From contig NZ_CP162006.1 of NCBI RefSeq assembly GCF_040822085.1, positions 2,046,001 through 2,110,000 of the forward strand: a stretch of 64,000 bases of DNA. The letters run 5' to 3'. A program made the translations under genes and the position numbers. The notes under the pieces are model-generated. The model made no database searches, was not told the DNA's origin, and saw only the letters and a program-made list of their open reading frames with translations. The first letter of the stretch is position 1, and every line of letters begins with the position of its first letter. Of this stretch, positions 18,464 to 28,068 are shown one piece after another. Source of the DNA: Rhodoferax sp. WC2427 (GTDB taxonomy: Bacteria > Pseudomonadota > Gammaproteobacteria > Burkholderiales > Burkholderiaceae_C).

Positions 18464-19912
18464 TCATTCCTTGGGCGCGCGCTGCAGCTTGATATGCGCT
18501 GCCAGCCCGCCCGAAGCGGTGTTGGTCAGCTCGAATTCTCCGCCCATGCGCTGGATGGCCTTGTCCACGATGGACAGGCCCAGGCCTGCGCCGGTGGCTT
18601 CGGTGCGGGCCGTGTCGCCCCGGAAGAAGGGCTTCGACAGGCTGCTGAGCTGCTCGGGGTTGACCCCCTGGCCGTGGTCGCGCACCTTCAGCAGCACCCA
18701 GTCGTCATGCGCCTTGGCCACGATGTCCACATTGGCGATGCCGGTGTCGGGCGACTTGCCGTAGCGGCGGGCGTTTTCCAGCAGGTTGGCGATCACCCGG
18801 CCCAGCTCCACCTCGTCGGCCAGCACCATCAGCGATTCTTCGACATTGCGCTGGATGCGCATGTCTTCGTACTCCAGCACGGCATACAGGCTGGATTCGA
18901 GCACCTGGTTGAGCGACACGGAGTTGAGCTTGGCATGCCCAGGGCGGGCGTAGTCGAGAAATTTGTCGATGATGGCATCGAGCTGTTCGATATCGGCCAC
19001 CATGTGGTCGCGGGCATCGTCGTCGGCCACGCTCATCTCGGTTTCCAGCCGCAACCGGGCCAGCGGGGTGCGCAGGTCGTGCGAGATACCGGCCAGCATG
19101 ACGACCCGGTCCTGCTCGATCTTGGCCAGTTTTTGCGCCATGCGGTTGAAGCCGATGTTGACCTCGCGCACCTCGCCGGTCACGCCGCGTTCGTCCAGGT
19201 GGCTGGCATCGAAGTCGCCCTCGCGCACCCGGCTGGTGGCAAACGACAGTTGCTTGAGCGGGCGGTTGATCAGCCGCGCAATCAGCGCCGCCCCGGTGAG
19301 CGACAGGCCGCCGATGGTCAACAGCCAGATCAGCCAGGTCTTGTTGCTGCCGGGGTTGAAGCGCTCGCGGTCCAGCTGAAGCCAGTTGGCATCGCCGTTG
19401 ATGTCAAAACCCACCCACAGGCCGTTGGTGCCGTTGACGCTGCGCGCCACGACCGTGGCCGAGCCCAGGATACTTTTCAGTTCCTGGGCGACGCGTTCAC
19501 TCAGGGCATCGCTGTCGAAGGGCAAAAACTGGTCTTTGGGCTCGCGCGGCACGATGCGCACGCCCTCGGTGTCCGCCATGGTCTTGATCAGGGACACCCG
19601 GGCAATGGCATCCACGTGCATCAGGGCCGCGCGGCTGAGGTTGACCTGGGAGGCGATTTGCTGTGCCGTCTGCACGGCGCGTGGCGTGAAATCCAGCGCC
19701 CGCAAAGTGGCCAGCCACGCCAGCATGCTGCCCATGAGCAGGGCTGCCAGCAGAAAGAAGGTGCGCCAGAACAGGCTGACCACCACCATCTGGCGGGACA
19801 GGTGCGACTTGCCCGGCAGCATCTCCAGCGGCGCGGGGCTGGTGCCATCGGCGAGGTCTGCCGCGTCTTTCAGCCGGTAGTCGGACTGGCGGCGAGAGGG
19901 GGATTTACTCAA
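18464..19912 (-). CDS. envZ: EnvZ-like sensor histidine kinase
   Basis: A 482-residue kinase. Transmembrane helices lie near residues 45-68 (VVSLFWRTFFLLAALLMGSM) and 193-213 (TWLIWLLTIGGLSLTGAAL) and flank a periplasmic sensor domain of about 120 residues. A HAMP linker follows, then the phospho-acceptor box MLAGISHDLRTPLARLRLE and the ATPase motifs NLLENARRYGK, VRDHGQGV and TGAGLGLSIVDKAI. It lies 6 bases downstream of the OmpR-like regulator gene and is co-transcribed with it. EnvZ naming rests on this architecture and partner; the stimulus is not known here. Confidence 0.85.
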   Translation of the reverse strand: MSKSPSRRQSDYRLKDAADLADGTSPAPLEMLPGKSHLSRQMVVVSLFWRTFFLLAALLMGSMLAWLATLRALDFTPRAVQTAQQIASQVNLSRAALMHVDAIARVSLIKTMADTEGVRIVPREPKDQFLPFDSDALSERVAQELKSILGSATVVARSVNGTNGLWVGFDINGDANWLQLDRERFNPGSNKTWLIWLLTIGGLSLTGAALIARLINRPLKQLSFATSRVREGDFDASHLDERGVTGEVREVNIGFNRMAQKLAKIEQDRVVMLAGISHDLRTPLARLRLETEMSVADDDARDHMVADIEQLDAIIDKFLDYARPGHAKLNSVSLNQVLESSLYAVLEYEDMRIQRNVEESLMVLADEVELGRVIANLLENARRYGKSPDTGIANVDIVAKAHDDWVLLKVRDHGQGVNPEQLSSLSKPFFRGDTARTEATGAGLGLSIVDKAIQRMGGEFELTNTASGGLAAHIKLQRAPKE

Positions 19913-19918
19913 AAGGGA

Positions 19919-20650
19919 TCAACCTGCACCGTCCGGTACAAACACATAGCCCACGCCCCAGACGGTCTGGATGAAGCGCGGCGCGGCCGCGTCCACCTCG
20001 ACCAGCTTGCGCAGGCGCGAGACCTGCACATCCAGGCTGCGGTCGAAGGGCTCGAACTCGCGGCCCCGGGCCAGCAAGGCCAGTTTTTCACGCGACAGCG
20101 GCTGTCGCGGGTGGCGTACCAGGGCTTTCAGCATGGCAAATTCGCCGGTGGTCAGCGGCAATTCTTCGCCGTTGCGGTTCAGGGTGCGCGAGCCGAGGTC
20201 GAACGAGAACGGCCCGAAGGTGATGATTTCGTTGTCGATGGACGGCGCGCCGGGGGCCTCCTTGACCGGGCGGCGGCGCAGCACGGCGTGGATGCGGGCC
20301 AGCAGTTCGCGCGGGTTGAAGGGCTTGCCCAGGTAGTCGTCGGCACCGACTTCGAGGCCGACAATGCGGTCGATATCTTCGCCCTTGGCCGTGAGCATGA
20401 TGATGGGCGTGCGGTCGTTGGCGGCGCGCAGGCGGCGGCAGATGGAGAGGCCGTCTTCGCCGGGCATCATCAGGTCCAGCACGATCAGGTCGGCGGTGTC
20501 GCGCAGCATGATGCGGCTGAGTGCTTTGCCGTCTTCGGCCAGCATCACTTCAAAGCCTTCTTGCATCAAATAACGGCGCAGCAGATCGCGGATGCGGGAG
20601 TCGTCATCGACCACCAAAATCTTGTCGGGGCGGTTGGCAGTCTGGTTCAT
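19919..20650 (-). CDS. ompR: OmpR-family response regulator
   Basis: A 243-residue regulator. The receiver has the acidic pair ILVVDDDSRIRDLL, the phospho-acceptor Asp in LIVLDLMMPGEDGLS, and the conserved Lys in DDYLGKPFNPREL. The C-terminal winged helix covers TTGEFAMLKALVRHPRQPLS to VQVSRLRKLVE and WGVGYVFVP. It is the first gene of the ompR-envZ pair. The 227-base upstream gap to the SIMPL gene carries its promoter; no clear OmpR box was recognised. Confidence 0.88.
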   Translation of the reverse strand: MNQTANRPDKILVVDDDSRIRDLLRRYLMQEGFEVMLAEDGKALSRIMLRDTADLIVLDLMMPGEDGLSICRRLRAANDRTPIIMLTAKGEDIDRIVGLEVGADDYLGKPFNPRELLARIHAVLRRRPVKEAPGAPSIDNEIITFGPFSFDLGSRTLNRNGEELPLTTGEFAMLKALVRHPRQPLSREKLALLARGREFEPFDRSLDVQVSRLRKLVEVDAAAPRFIQTVWGVGYVFVPDGAG

Positions 20651-20877
20651 AGTCTGTGTACCGGTAATATGTAACAGGGGGATTTTGCAGTGTGTAACTG
20701 CTAAAAACCGACGTTAAGACCTCATTTTGACAGTATGTTACAAATTTTGCATACGGTCCAGTGTGCTTTTGAATAAGGTTTTTTACGGTAAATACTGTTT
20801 TTGTCAGAGGAGCGGGTCTGCGCAATCCTTCCCGCACCCGTTACGTTTGTTGACCCTTTACTTTTTGAAAGTTACGT

Positions 20878-21603
20878 ATGTCCATGGTTTTGAATGTTGC
20901 TATTAAATGTGTAGCTGCCAGCGCTTTATTGGTGGGCGCAGGTGGTGTTTTTTCGCAAGAAAACAGTCCCGCCCAGGCGCCCCGCAACGTGGTCCAGCTG
21001 TCGGCCAGCGGTGCTGTGGAGGTGCAGCAGGATCTGCTGACCATGGTTCTAAGCACCAGCCGCGACGGCACCGACGCTGGCGTGGTGCAGACCCAGCTGA
21101 AAGCTGCACTCGACGTGGCCCTCACCGAAGCCAAAAAAGCCGTGCAACCCGGCCAGCTGGATGTGCGCACCGGCAACTTCAGCCTGTTCCCGCGTTACGG
21201 CAAAGACAGCAAAATTGTGGGCTGGCAGGGCAGTACCGAGCTGGTCCTGGAGGGCCGCGACTTTGCCCGTATCGCCAGCACCGCGGGCAAGATCGGTACG
21301 CTGACCATGGGCAATGTCAGCTTTGGCCTGAGTCGCAGCCAGCGCGCCCAGGTGGAAGGCCAGGCGCAGGCCATGGCGATCGAGCAGTTCAAGGCCAAGG
21401 CCGGTGAAATTGCCAAGGGCTTTGGCTTTGCGGGCTACAGCCTGCGCGAGGTTTCGGTCAACGCCTCCGACACGGGCGGCATGCCGCGTCCACGCATGAT
21501 GGCCATGGAGGCCAAAATGGCATCCAGCGACATGGCCGTGCCGGTGGAGGCTGGCAAAAGCACGGTGCAGGTCACGGTGTCTGGCGCAGTGCAGCTCCAG
21601 TGA
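20878..21603 (+). CDS. SIMPL-domain (DUF541) periplasmic protein
   Basis: A 241-residue exported protein. Residues 1-26 form a signal peptide (MSMVLNVAIKCVAASALLVG). The remainder is the SIMPL/DUF541 fold: VVQLSASGAVEVQQDLLTMV, GWQGSTELVLEGRDFARIAS, ending with STVQVTVSGAVQLQ. Family members are periplasmic or outer-membrane-linked, and their roles are mostly unknown. The hydrophobic core of the signal peptide (residues 8-24) lies in a dispersed repeat copy. Its stop overlaps the GTG start of arfB by 4 bases. Confidence 0.8.
   Translation: MSMVLNVAIKCVAASALLVGAGGVFSQENSPAQAPRNVVQLSASGAVEVQQDLLTMVLSTSRDGTDAGVVQTQLKAALDVALTEAKKAVQPGQLDVRTGNFSLFPRYGKDSKIVGWQGSTELVLEGRDFARIASTAGKIGTLTMGNVSFGLSRSQRAQVEGQAQAMAIEQFKAKAGEIAKGFGFAGYSLREVSVNASDTGGMPRPRMMAMEAKMASSDMAVPVEAGKSTVQVTVSGAVQLQ
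20899..20950 (+). repeat. Dispersed AGCTGCT repeat, copy N (in the SIMPL coding region)
   Basis: Reads GCTATTAAATGTGTAGCTGC, CAGCGCTTTATTGGTGGGCG, CAGGTGGTGTTTT. It keeps the family core and spacing but is diverged. It lies in frame and codes the signal-peptide core AIKCVAASALLVGAGG. Confidence 0.6.
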
Positions 21604-22010
21604 TCTACTTTCGCCCGCTGCACATCGACCCGGCAGAGGTTGAGATGACGGCCATCCGTGCGCAAGGCGCGGGCGGGCAAAACGTCAACAAGGTGTCCAG
21701 CGCGGTGCATTTGCGCTATGACATCGGCGCGTCCAGCCTGCCACCGGATGTAAAAGAGCGCCTGCTGGCCCTGCGCGACGGCCGCATCACCCAGCTTGGG
21801 GTGGTGGTGCTCAAGGCCCAGCAACACCGCAGCCAGGAGCAAAACCGGGCCGACGCACTGCAGCGGCTGGAGGCGCTGGTCAACAGCGTCGCCCAGGCTC
21901 CGCTGGTGCGCCGCGCCACCAAGCCCACCTACGGCTCCAAGCAGCGCCGCCTGGAAGGCAAGAGCCAGCGCGCCAATACCAAGGCGCTGCGCGCTAGGGT
22001 TAACGAGTAG
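21600..22010 (+). CDS. arfB: Alternative ribosome-rescue factor ArfB (YaeJ-type peptidyl-tRNA hydrolase)
   Basis: A 136-residue protein with the release-factor-like GGQ motif in IRAQGAGGQNVNKVSSAVHL, and a basic C-terminal tail (KPTYGSKQRRLEGKSQR) that would enter the empty mRNA channel. ArfB releases nascent chains from ribosomes stalled without a stop codon. Length and tail fit the family. The start is GTG at 21600, overlapping the stop of the SIMPL gene, so translation is likely coupled. Confidence 0.9.
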   Translation: MIYFRPLHIDPAEVEMTAIRAQGAGGQNVNKVSSAVHLRYDIGASSLPPDVKERLLALRDGRITQLGVVVLKAQQHRSQEQNRADALQRLEALVNSVAQAPLVRRATKPTYGSKQRRLEGKSQRANTKALRARVNE

Positions 22011-22271
22011 GTCCGAGGCTCTTGGGCGGCTAGCCGCAACGTGGCGTGAGCCTCTCGATGCGGATTCGTGAGCCTGTCTTTGCAGGTTTCTCTTGCAGGA
22101 AACGCATATTCATACTAGTGTTCACAACTTGAAATGCATCATGTTGGGTACATGAATGTATCTGCATATTTTATTGCATACAAATAAATTTGAAAAACAA
22201 ACTTGTTTCATGATTCAATCACGCCCAGATTAGCCCATTAGTTACATAAAAATAGAGCATGAGGACAAGGT

Positions 22272-23177
22272 ATGGATCGAATTTCCGCCATGCGCGTATT
22301 TAGCGAGGTCGTCACACGTGGCAGCTTTACCGCGGCCGCAGAGACGCTGGGCATGTCCCGGGCGATGGTGACGCGGCACATTGCCGAGTTGGAACGTTGG
22401 CTGGGCACCCGCTTGCTGCAGCGCTCGACCCGCCGCCTTTCGCTGACGGAAGCGGGTGAAGCCTGTGTTGCCCGCAGCCGCCAATTGTTAGAACTGGTAA
22501 ATGATGTAGAGCAGGTGGTGGGCCAGCGCGACACCGAACCGCATGGCCCTATCCGGGTCATGTCCAGCGTGGCCCTGGGCCAGACCCATCTGGCCCCGGC
22601 GCTGGTGGCGTACCTGGCCCGATACCCGCGCACCCGGGTGGATTTGCAGCTCGGCGACCAGACCCTGAACCTGGTTGAAGAGCGGATCGACCTGGCGGTA
22701 CGCATCACCAATGAGATCGACCCCGCATTGATAGCCCATAAGCTGTCGGTGTGCCGGGCAGTGGTGTGTGCGGCCCCCGACTACCTGGTCCGTGAGGGTA
22801 CGCCCAAAACCCTGGACGACCTGGCCGGGCACAACTGCCTGACCTATTCGCGCTATACCAAAAGCCAGTGGAACCTGGGCCGCGATGGGGAGGAAACCGC
22901 CGTGCAAGTCAGCGGCAACCTCAGTGCCAACGAGGCTTCGACGCTGCTGCAGGCGGTGCTGGCGGGCGGCGGTGTGTCGATGCTGCCGACCTTCATGGTG
23001 GCCCCCATGCTACGCAGCGGCGCGTTGGTGTCGGTACTGCCAGACTGGCAACCGGCCGCGCTGGGCATTTATGGTGTGTATGTCTCGCGCCGCCACCAAC
23101 CGGCCACCTTACGCACGCTGCTGAACTTTCTGGCGGCCCAATGGGGTCCTCAGCCTGCGTGGGACTATGCTATATAA
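22272..23177 (+). CDS. LysR-type transcriptional regulator
   Basis: A 301-residue LysR protein: N-terminal helix-turn-helix SFTAAAETLGMSRAMVTRHI (about residues 18-37), then a substrate-binding domain with IRVMSSVALGQTHLAPALVA and VLAGGGVSMLPTFMVAPMLR. No divergent target gene lies immediately upstream, so its regulon cannot be named. The 261-base upstream gap is notably AT-rich (around 22080-22230) for this genome and should hold its promoter. The last residue and TAA stop come from a dispersed repeat. Confidence 0.82.
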   Translation: MDRISAMRVFSEVVTRGSFTAAAETLGMSRAMVTRHIAELERWLGTRLLQRSTRRLSLTEAGEACVARSRQLLELVNDVEQVVGQRDTEPHGPIRVMSSVALGQTHLAPALVAYLARYPRTRVDLQLGDQTLNLVEERIDLAVRITNEIDPALIAHKLSVCRAVVCAAPDYLVREGTPKTLDDLAGHNCLTYSRYTKSQWNLGRDGEETAVQVSGNLSANEASTLLQAVLAGGGVSMLPTFMVAPMLRSGALVSVLPDWQPAALGIYGVYVSRRHQPATLRTLLNFLAAQWGPQPAWDYAI

Positions 23178-23223
23178 ATAAGAGCTGCCTACGCTGATTG
23201 GATAAGCGCAAGAGTCGTATTTG
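23169..23223 (+). repeat. Dispersed AGCTGCT repeat, copy D
   Basis: Reads GCTATATAAATAAGAGCTGC, CTACGCTGATTGGATAAGCG, CAAGAGTCGTATTT, close to consensus. It contains the stop codon of the LysR gene and ends just short of lpxH. Confidence 0.85.
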
Positions 23224-23227
23224 GTGC

Positions 23228-24016
23228 TTAAGCTTGCAGGGCGTCCAGGGCCTTGCGCTGCACACCGTCAGCCGACAGGGTCAGCCATTCGCCGCGGGCT
23301 GGCTGCGCGCTGGCATCCCAGTCGGTCAGCACCCAGCGTTGCAGGCCGTGGCCCAGATCGTGCTGGGCCGGGCGGTGGGTATGGCCGTGGACCAGGGTGG
23401 TGGCGTGGGCGGCTTGCAGCCAGGCTACAGCGGCAGCAGTGTCCACATCGGCATAGACAGCGCCGCTGCGTTTGCGGCTTTCGCTCTGGCTGCGGATGCC
23501 CCGGGCGATGTGCTGGCGCTCGGCCAGGGGCTTGGCCAGAAAATCCTGTTGCCACTGCGGGCTGCGCACCACAGCGCGAAACTGCAGGTAGTCCACATCG
23601 TCCAGGCACAGCGCGTCGCCATGGCTCAGCAGCCAGCGTTGCCCGGCGAATTGCAGCGCCAAAGGGTCGTCCAGCAGGGTGACACCGCAGGCATCCAGGC
23701 AGGCGCGGCCGACTAGAAAGTCACGGTTGCCGGGCATGAAGTACACCGGGCGCTGGCGTGCGGTGTCGCGCAGCACCTGCACGCAGGCGGCATCGAAACC
23801 GGCGGGATCGGTATCCAGTATGTCGTCGCCGACCCAGACTTCAAACAGATCGCCCAGGATGAACACCGCATCTGCCGTCGTGCTTGCCATGCTGCGCTGC
23901 CAGGCATCGAATGTGGCGGGCTCGCTGGCCTGCAGATGCAGGTCTGAAATGCAAGCGACCGTGCGCCAGTGGGAGGGAGCGATCAGCTCCGCCACCGGGG
24001 GCACGGTCGGGGTCAT
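23228..24016 (-). CDS. lpxH: UDP-2,3-diacylglucosamine diphosphatase
   Basis: A 262-residue calcineurin-like phosphoesterase. All family motifs are visible: CISDLHLQ, ILGDLFEVWVGDD, MPGNRDFLVG, LLSHGDALCLDD and LVHGHTHRPAQHD. LpxH removes UMP from UDP-2,3-diacylglucosamine to give lipid X, an early lipid A step at the inner membrane. It is the last gene of a three-gene minus-strand run behind ppiA and ppiB, with 12 bases to ppiB, an order common in related bacteria. Confidence 0.93.
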   Translation of the reverse strand: MTPTVPPVAELIAPSHWRTVACISDLHLQASEPATFDAWQRSMASTTADAVFILGDLFEVWVGDDILDTDPAGFDAACVQVLRDTARQRPVYFMPGNRDFLVGRACLDACGVTLLDDPLALQFAGQRWLLSHGDALCLDDVDYLQFRAVVRSPQWQQDFLAKPLAERQHIARGIRSQSESRKRSGAVYADVDTAAAVAWLQAAHATTLVHGHTHRPAQHDLGHGLQRWVLTDWDASAQPARGEWLTLSADGVQRKALDALQA

Positions 24017-24028
24017 GGTGAGGTCCGT

Positions 24029-24535
24029 TTAGATCGCGACGGCTTTTTCGATGATCACGTCTTCGACAGGCACGTCACCGTGGCCGCCCTTGTTGCCGGT
24101 CTTGACGGCTTTGATGCCATCGACCACTTCGGTGCCCGACACGACTTTGCCGAACACGGCATAGCCCCAGCCCGACGAAGAAATCGCGGTGTGGTTCAGG
24201 AAGCCGTTGTTGGCCACGTTGATAAAGAACTGCGCGGTAGCCGAGTGCGGGTCGTTGGTGCGGGCCATGGCGACGGTGTAGTTGTCGTTCTTCAGGCCAT
24301 TGTTGGCTTCGTTGTCGATGGGCTTGTCGCTGCTCTTTTGCTTCATGCCGGGCTCAAAACCGCCGCCCTGGATCATGAAGCCGGGGATGACGCGGTGGAA
24401 CACGGTGTTGTCGTAATGGCCCTTGGCCACGTAGGCCAGGAAGTTGGCGACCGACTTAGGGGCTTTTTCAGCGTCCAGTTCCAGGGTGATCACGCCGCGG
24501 TTGGCAATGTGGAGTTCGACTTTAGGGTTGCTCAT
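24029..24535 (-). CDS. ppiB: Cytoplasmic peptidyl-prolyl cis-trans isomerase (cyclophilin)
   Basis: A 168-residue cyclophilin without signal peptide. Typical motifs are [38 protein letters not shown] and [17 protein letters not shown]. It speeds proline isomerisation during protein folding. It is the cytoplasmic partner of the exported paralogue located 16 bases upstream on the same strand; the two probably arose by duplication. Confidence 0.93.
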   Translation of the reverse strand: MSNPKVELHIANRGVITLELDAEKAPKSVANFLAYVAKGHYDNTVFHRVIPGFMIQGGGFEPGMKQKSSDKPIDNEANNGLKNDNYTVAMARTNDPHSATAQFFINVANNGFLNHTAISSSGWGYAVFGKVVSGTEVVDGIKAVKTGNKGGHGDVPVEDVIIEKAVAI

Positions 24536-24551
24536 GGCAAGGATTCCTTTT

Positions 24552-25124
24552 TTATTTAACGAGGGTGACGGATTGGATGCTGACCGGGGTCAGCGGGACG
24601 TTCTGGAACGGGCCTTTGTTGCCGGTAGGTACCGTGCGGATCTTGTCCACCACGTCCATGCCGCTGACGACTTTGCCAAACACGGTATAGCCGTAGCCAT
24701 CGGGCAAGGGCGCGTTCAGGTTGGCGTTGTCCTTCACGTTGATGAAGAACTGCGCGGTGGCCGAATTCGGGTTGCCGGTACGTGCCATGGCGATGGTGCC
24801 ACGGTCGTTTTTCAGGCCGTTATTGGCTTCCAAAGGCACCGGCGGTCGGGTGGTCTTTTCCTTCATGTCGGCGGAAAACCCGCCACCTTGCACCATGAAG
24901 CCGTAGATCACGCGGTGGAACACCGTGCCTTCATAGTGCTTGTCTTTGGCGTATTGCACAAAATTCTCTACCGTCTTGGGTGCTTTTTCGGGGTTGAGTT
25001 CAACCACGAAGTCACCCAGCGAAGTGGCGAACTTGAACTGCGGCGCATCGGCGGCAAAGGCGCCATGGGATACCCACAGGGCGCAGGCCAGCAGTAGAGT
25101 GCGTTTGGAGTTGGAAAAGGTCAT
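24552..25124 (-). CDS. ppiA: Periplasmic peptidyl-prolyl cis-trans isomerase (cyclophilin)
   Basis: A 190-residue cyclophilin with a cleavable signal peptide ([20 protein letters not shown]). Core motifs [20 protein letters not shown] and [20 protein letters not shown] match the family. It acts on proline bonds of envelope proteins. It lies first in the ppiA-ppiB-lpxH run, behind a terminator that separates it from the TPR gene. Confidence 0.9.
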   Translation of the reverse strand: MTFSNSKRTLLLACALWVSHGAFAADAPQFKFATSLGDFVVELNPEKAPKTVENFVQYAKDKHYEGTVFHRVIYGFMVQGGGFSADMKEKTTRPPVPLEANNGLKNDRGTIAMARTGNPNSATAQFFINVKDNANLNAPLPDGYGYTVFGKVVSGMDVVDKIRTVPTGNKGPFQNVPLTPVSIQSVTLVK

Positions 25125-25149
25125 GGGAGGGGCTGTTTTAAGGCAAAAA

Positions 25150-25170
25150 GGGCAGCGCGTTGCGCTGCCC
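25150..25170 (-). terminator. Terminator of the TPR gene
   Basis: On the minus strand GGGCAGCGC and GCGCTGCCC form a 9-bp stem with a 3-base loop, followed by TTTTTGCC. It separates the TPR gene from ppiA. Confidence 0.85.
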
Positions 25171-25191
25171 TGGGGAGTAGGCTACGCGGCC

Positions 25192-25752
25192 TTACTTGGA
25201 TTTGGCCGGTGCAGCGGGCGCAGCCGGTGTCGCAGGCGTCAGCACGGTCTTCAACAGCGCTATTTTTTGGGAAGCCTGGGGGTTGGTGGCGTTGAGTTGC
25301 AGCGATTTGCTGTAGGACTGGCTGGCCAGCTTGGCGTACACGTCGCCCAGGTTTTCATAAGCGGTGGCGTAGCCCGGGTTGATACGCACGGCCATTTCCA
25401 GCGCGGTGCGGGCTTTGTCAAACTGGTTCTGGCTGGCGTACAACACGGCGAGGTTGTTGTAGGGCTCGGGCAACTCGGGGAATTCCTGGGTCAGCGCGGT
25501 CAGCGTGGTGATGGCATCGGCAGGCTGGCCCGCGGCCGACTGCACCGCCGACTTCAGAAAGCGCATTTGCGGGTCTTTGGGCTTGACGGTGAGGTACAGG
25601 TCGACCTTGGCCTGGGCTTCGGCGAGTTTGCCCGTCTTGAGCAACTGGCTGACATCGCCATAGTCGTCTGCGTGAACCGTCGCCGAAGCCACCAGGACTG
25701 ACGCAGCGAGCAGGCGCAGAACAACCGACAAACGTGGCAAGGAATGTGACAT
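25192..25752 (-). CDS. Exported tetratricopeptide-repeat protein
   Basis: A 186-residue protein from the chosen start at 25752 (MSHSLPRLSVVLRLLAASVL), which gives a clear signal peptide ending near VHADD. TPR units follow: KLAEAQAKVDLYLTVKPKDP, ELPEPYNNLAVLYASQNQFD and INPGYATAYENLGDVYAKLA. The C-terminus is Ala/Pro-rich. TPR arrays mediate protein contacts; its partner is unknown. It is monocistronic, bounded by a terminator and a divergent cysS. Confidence 0.75.
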   Translation of the reverse strand: MSHSLPRLSVVLRLLAASVLVASATVHADDYGDVSQLLKTGKLAEAQAKVDLYLTVKPKDPQMRFLKSAVQSAAGQPADAITTLTALTQEFPELPEPYNNLAVLYASQNQFDKARTALEMAVRINPGYATAYENLGDVYAKLASQSYSKSLQLNATNPQASQKIALLKTVLTPATPAAPAAPAKSK

Positions 25753-25953
25753 AAAGCCTCTACAACAGGGTGCAAACAGGGTGGATCCCATGCCCAAACG
25801 CGGGGCGATATACTGCTTGGGATTGTAGCCGAGGGGTCTGATGCCGCTTTTCACGCCCCGGTTTTGCATCCGGTTCCCGCTCTCCGCCCGCCAATACCAC
25901 CCACCGACACCGCCCGTTGAACCCTACGGCGTTCTGCGGCACTATTAGATTCC

Positions 25954-27330
25954 ATGAGTTTGCGCATTTACAACACGCTATCGCGTGCCACCGAAGAGTT
26001 TTCCCCTATCGAGCCCGGCCATGTGCGCATGTACGTGTGCGGCATGACGATCTACGACCTGTGCCACATCGGCCACGCCCGCATGATGATGGCGTTTGAC
26101 GTGGTGCAGCGCTGGCTCAAGGTCAGCGGCCTGCGCGTGACCTATGTGCGCAACATCACCGACATTGACGACAAGATCATTGCCCGCGCGGTGCAGCGCG
26201 GCATCACCATCCGCGCGCTGACCGACGAGATGACCCTGGCCATGCACCAGGACATCGGCCTGCTCGGCATCCAGCCGCCGACGATCGAGCCCCGGGCCAC
26301 CGAATACGTGGCGCAGATGCTGAACCTGATTGGCACGCTGGAGCACAAGGGCCTGGCCTACCGCACGCCGCAGGGCGATGTGAACTTTGCCGTGCGCAAA
26401 TTTCCCGGCTATGGCCAGCTCTCGGGTAAGTCGCTGGACGAGTTGCACGCTGGTGAGCGCGTGGCGGTGCTGGACGGCAAGGACGACCCGCTGGACTTTG
26501 TGCTGTGGAAAGCCGCCAAACCCACCGAGCCCGCCGATGCCATCTGGCCCAGCGACTTTGGCCCCGGCCGCCCCGGCTGGCACATCGAGTGCTCGGCCAT
26601 GTCCTGCCAGACCCTGGGCGAGAGCTTTGACATCCACGGTGGCGGCGCCGACCTGCAGTTTCCGCACCACGAGAACGAAATCGCCCAGAGCGAGGGCGCG
26701 TCCGGCAAGCCTTTGGCGCGCTTCTGGGTGCACAACGGCTTTGTGCGGGTAGACAACGAAAAGATGTCCAAGAGCCTTGGCAACTTCTTCACCATCCGCG
26801 ACGTGCTGCAGAAATATGACGCGGAAACCCTGCGCTTCTTCCTGGTGCGCACCCACTACCGCAGCCCGCTGAACTACAGCGACGCGCATCTGGACGATGC
26901 CCGCACCGCCTTGAAGCGTCTGTACACGGCATTGAGCCTGGTCGAACCCGCCGTGCCCGCCGCTATCGACTGGACCCAGCCCTTCGCCGCCCGCTTTCAG
27001 GCCGCCATGGACGAAGACTTTGGCACGCCCGAAGCCTTGGCCGTGTTGTTTGACCTGGCCACCGAGGTCAACCGCACCCAATCCGCCGCGATGGCCGGAC
27101 TGCTGCAGGCCCTGGGCGGCACGCTGGGTTTGCTGCAAGGCAGCGCCAAGGCATTTCTGCAAGCGGGTGCCGGGCTCGACGATGCGGCCATACTGGCCCT
27201 GATCGGCCAGCGCGCCGAGGCCAAGGCCGCCCGCAACTTCGCCGAGGCCGACCGTATCCGCCAGCACCTGCTGGCCCAGGGCATCGCCCTCAAGGACGCA
27301 GCCAGCGGTACGACCTGGGAAGCGGCATGA
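25954..27330 (+). CDS. cysS: Cysteinyl-tRNA synthetase
   Basis: A 458-residue class I synthetase. The HIGH motif appears as [11 protein letters not shown], the KMSKS loop as [12 protein letters not shown], and the zinc ligands sit in [14 protein letters not shown] and [12 protein letters not shown]. It charges tRNA-Cys with cysteine in the cytoplasm. Length is normal for the family. A dispersed repeat begins 15 bases past the stop. Confidence 0.96.
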   Translation: MSLRIYNTLSRATEEFSPIEPGHVRMYVCGMTIYDLCHIGHARMMMAFDVVQRWLKVSGLRVTYVRNITDIDDKIIARAVQRGITIRALTDEMTLAMHQDIGLLGIQPPTIEPRATEYVAQMLNLIGTLEHKGLAYRTPQGDVNFAVRKFPGYGQLSGKSLDELHAGERVAVLDGKDDPLDFVLWKAAKPTEPADAIWPSDFGPGRPGWHIECSAMSCQTLGESFDIHGGGADLQFPHHENEIAQSEGASGKPLARFWVHNGFVRVDNEKMSKSLGNFFTIRDVLQKYDAETLRFFLVRTHYRSPLNYSDAHLDDARTALKRLYTALSLVEPAVPAAIDWTQPFAARFQAAMDEDFGTPEALAVLFDLATEVNRTQSAAMAGLLQALGGTLGLLQGSAKAFLQAGAGLDDAAILALIGQRAEAKAARNFAEADRIRQHLLAQGIALKDAASGTTWEAA

Positions 27331-27345
27331 TGGGCGGTATAGATG

Positions 27346-27399
27346 GTTTAGGGTCTCTGTGCTTATGGAATAAGCAGTGGTAGCTCCTAAAGTTATAGC
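27346..27399 (-). repeat. Dispersed AGCTGCT repeat, copy E
   Basis: Minus strand: GCTATAACTTTAGGAGCTAC, CACTGCTTATTCCATAAGCA, CAGAGACC. It overlaps the GTG at 27377 that opens the glycosylase frame and may supply its first eight codons. Confidence 0.7.
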
Positions 27400-28054
27400 A
27401 ACTGCCGCGGCAGGCAATGCGGCAGTGTTCACCCCGGCCTATTGGACCGAGGCGCGCAAACACCTGGTCAAAAAAGACCGGGTGATGAAGCGCCTGATCC
27501 CGCAGTTCGGCGACGTATGTCTGGAGACCCGTGGCGACGCGTTCACCACGCTGGCGCGCAGCGTGGTGGGCCAGCAGATTTCGGTCAAGGCTGCGCAAAC
27601 CGTCTGGGGCAAGTTTGTGAAACTGCCCGAGCAGATGGCGCCGCAAAACGTGCTCAAGCTCAAGGTGGACGACATGCGCGCCGCAGGCCTGAGCGCCCGC
27701 AAGGTCGAATACCTGGTCGATCTGGCCCTGCACTTTGACGCGGGCAAGCTGCACGTGCAGGCCTGGGAAGAGATGGACGACGAGGCCATCATTGCCGAGC
27801 TGGTGGCGATCCGCGGCATTGGCCGCTGGACGGCCGAGATGTTTTTGATCTTCCACATGATGCGGCCCAATGTGCTGCCGCTGGACGACGTGGGCCTGAT
27901 CAACGGCATCAGTCAGAACTACTTTTCCGGCGATCCGGTCAGCCGCAGCGAGGCGCGCGAAGTGGCGGCTGCCTGGGCGCCGTTTTGCAGCGTGGCAACT
28001 TGGTATATTTGGCGGTCTTTGGCACCCGTGCCTGCGCCGGATGTACCGAAATAA
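27377..28054 (+). CDS. AlkA-type DNA-3-methyladenine glycosylase (HhH-GPD)
   Basis: A protein of at most 225 residues in the HhH-GPD superfamily. The helix-hairpin-helix is [20 protein letters not shown], followed by [11 protein letters not shown] with the catalytic Asp. [18 protein letters not shown] is the usual first helix region. It should excise alkylated purines, starting base-excision repair. It lacks the extra N-terminal domain of E. coli AlkA (282 residues), as many compact homologues do. The start is uncertain: GTG at 27377 lies in a repeat copy, and GTG at 27425 is a plausible later start. accA follows 14 bases downstream. Confidence 0.85.
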   Translation: MVAPKVIATAAAGNAAVFTPAYWTEARKHLVKKDRVMKRLIPQFGDVCLETRGDAFTTLARSVVGQQISVKAAQTVWGKFVKLPEQMAPQNVLKLKVDDMRAAGLSARKVEYLVDLALHFDAGKLHVQAWEEMDDEAIIAELVAIRGIGRWTAEMFLIFHMMRPNVLPLDDVGLINGISQNYFSGDPVSRSEAREVAAAWAPFCSVATWYIWRSLAPVPAPDVPK

Positions 28055-28068
28055 TTAGGAGTAAAGCC

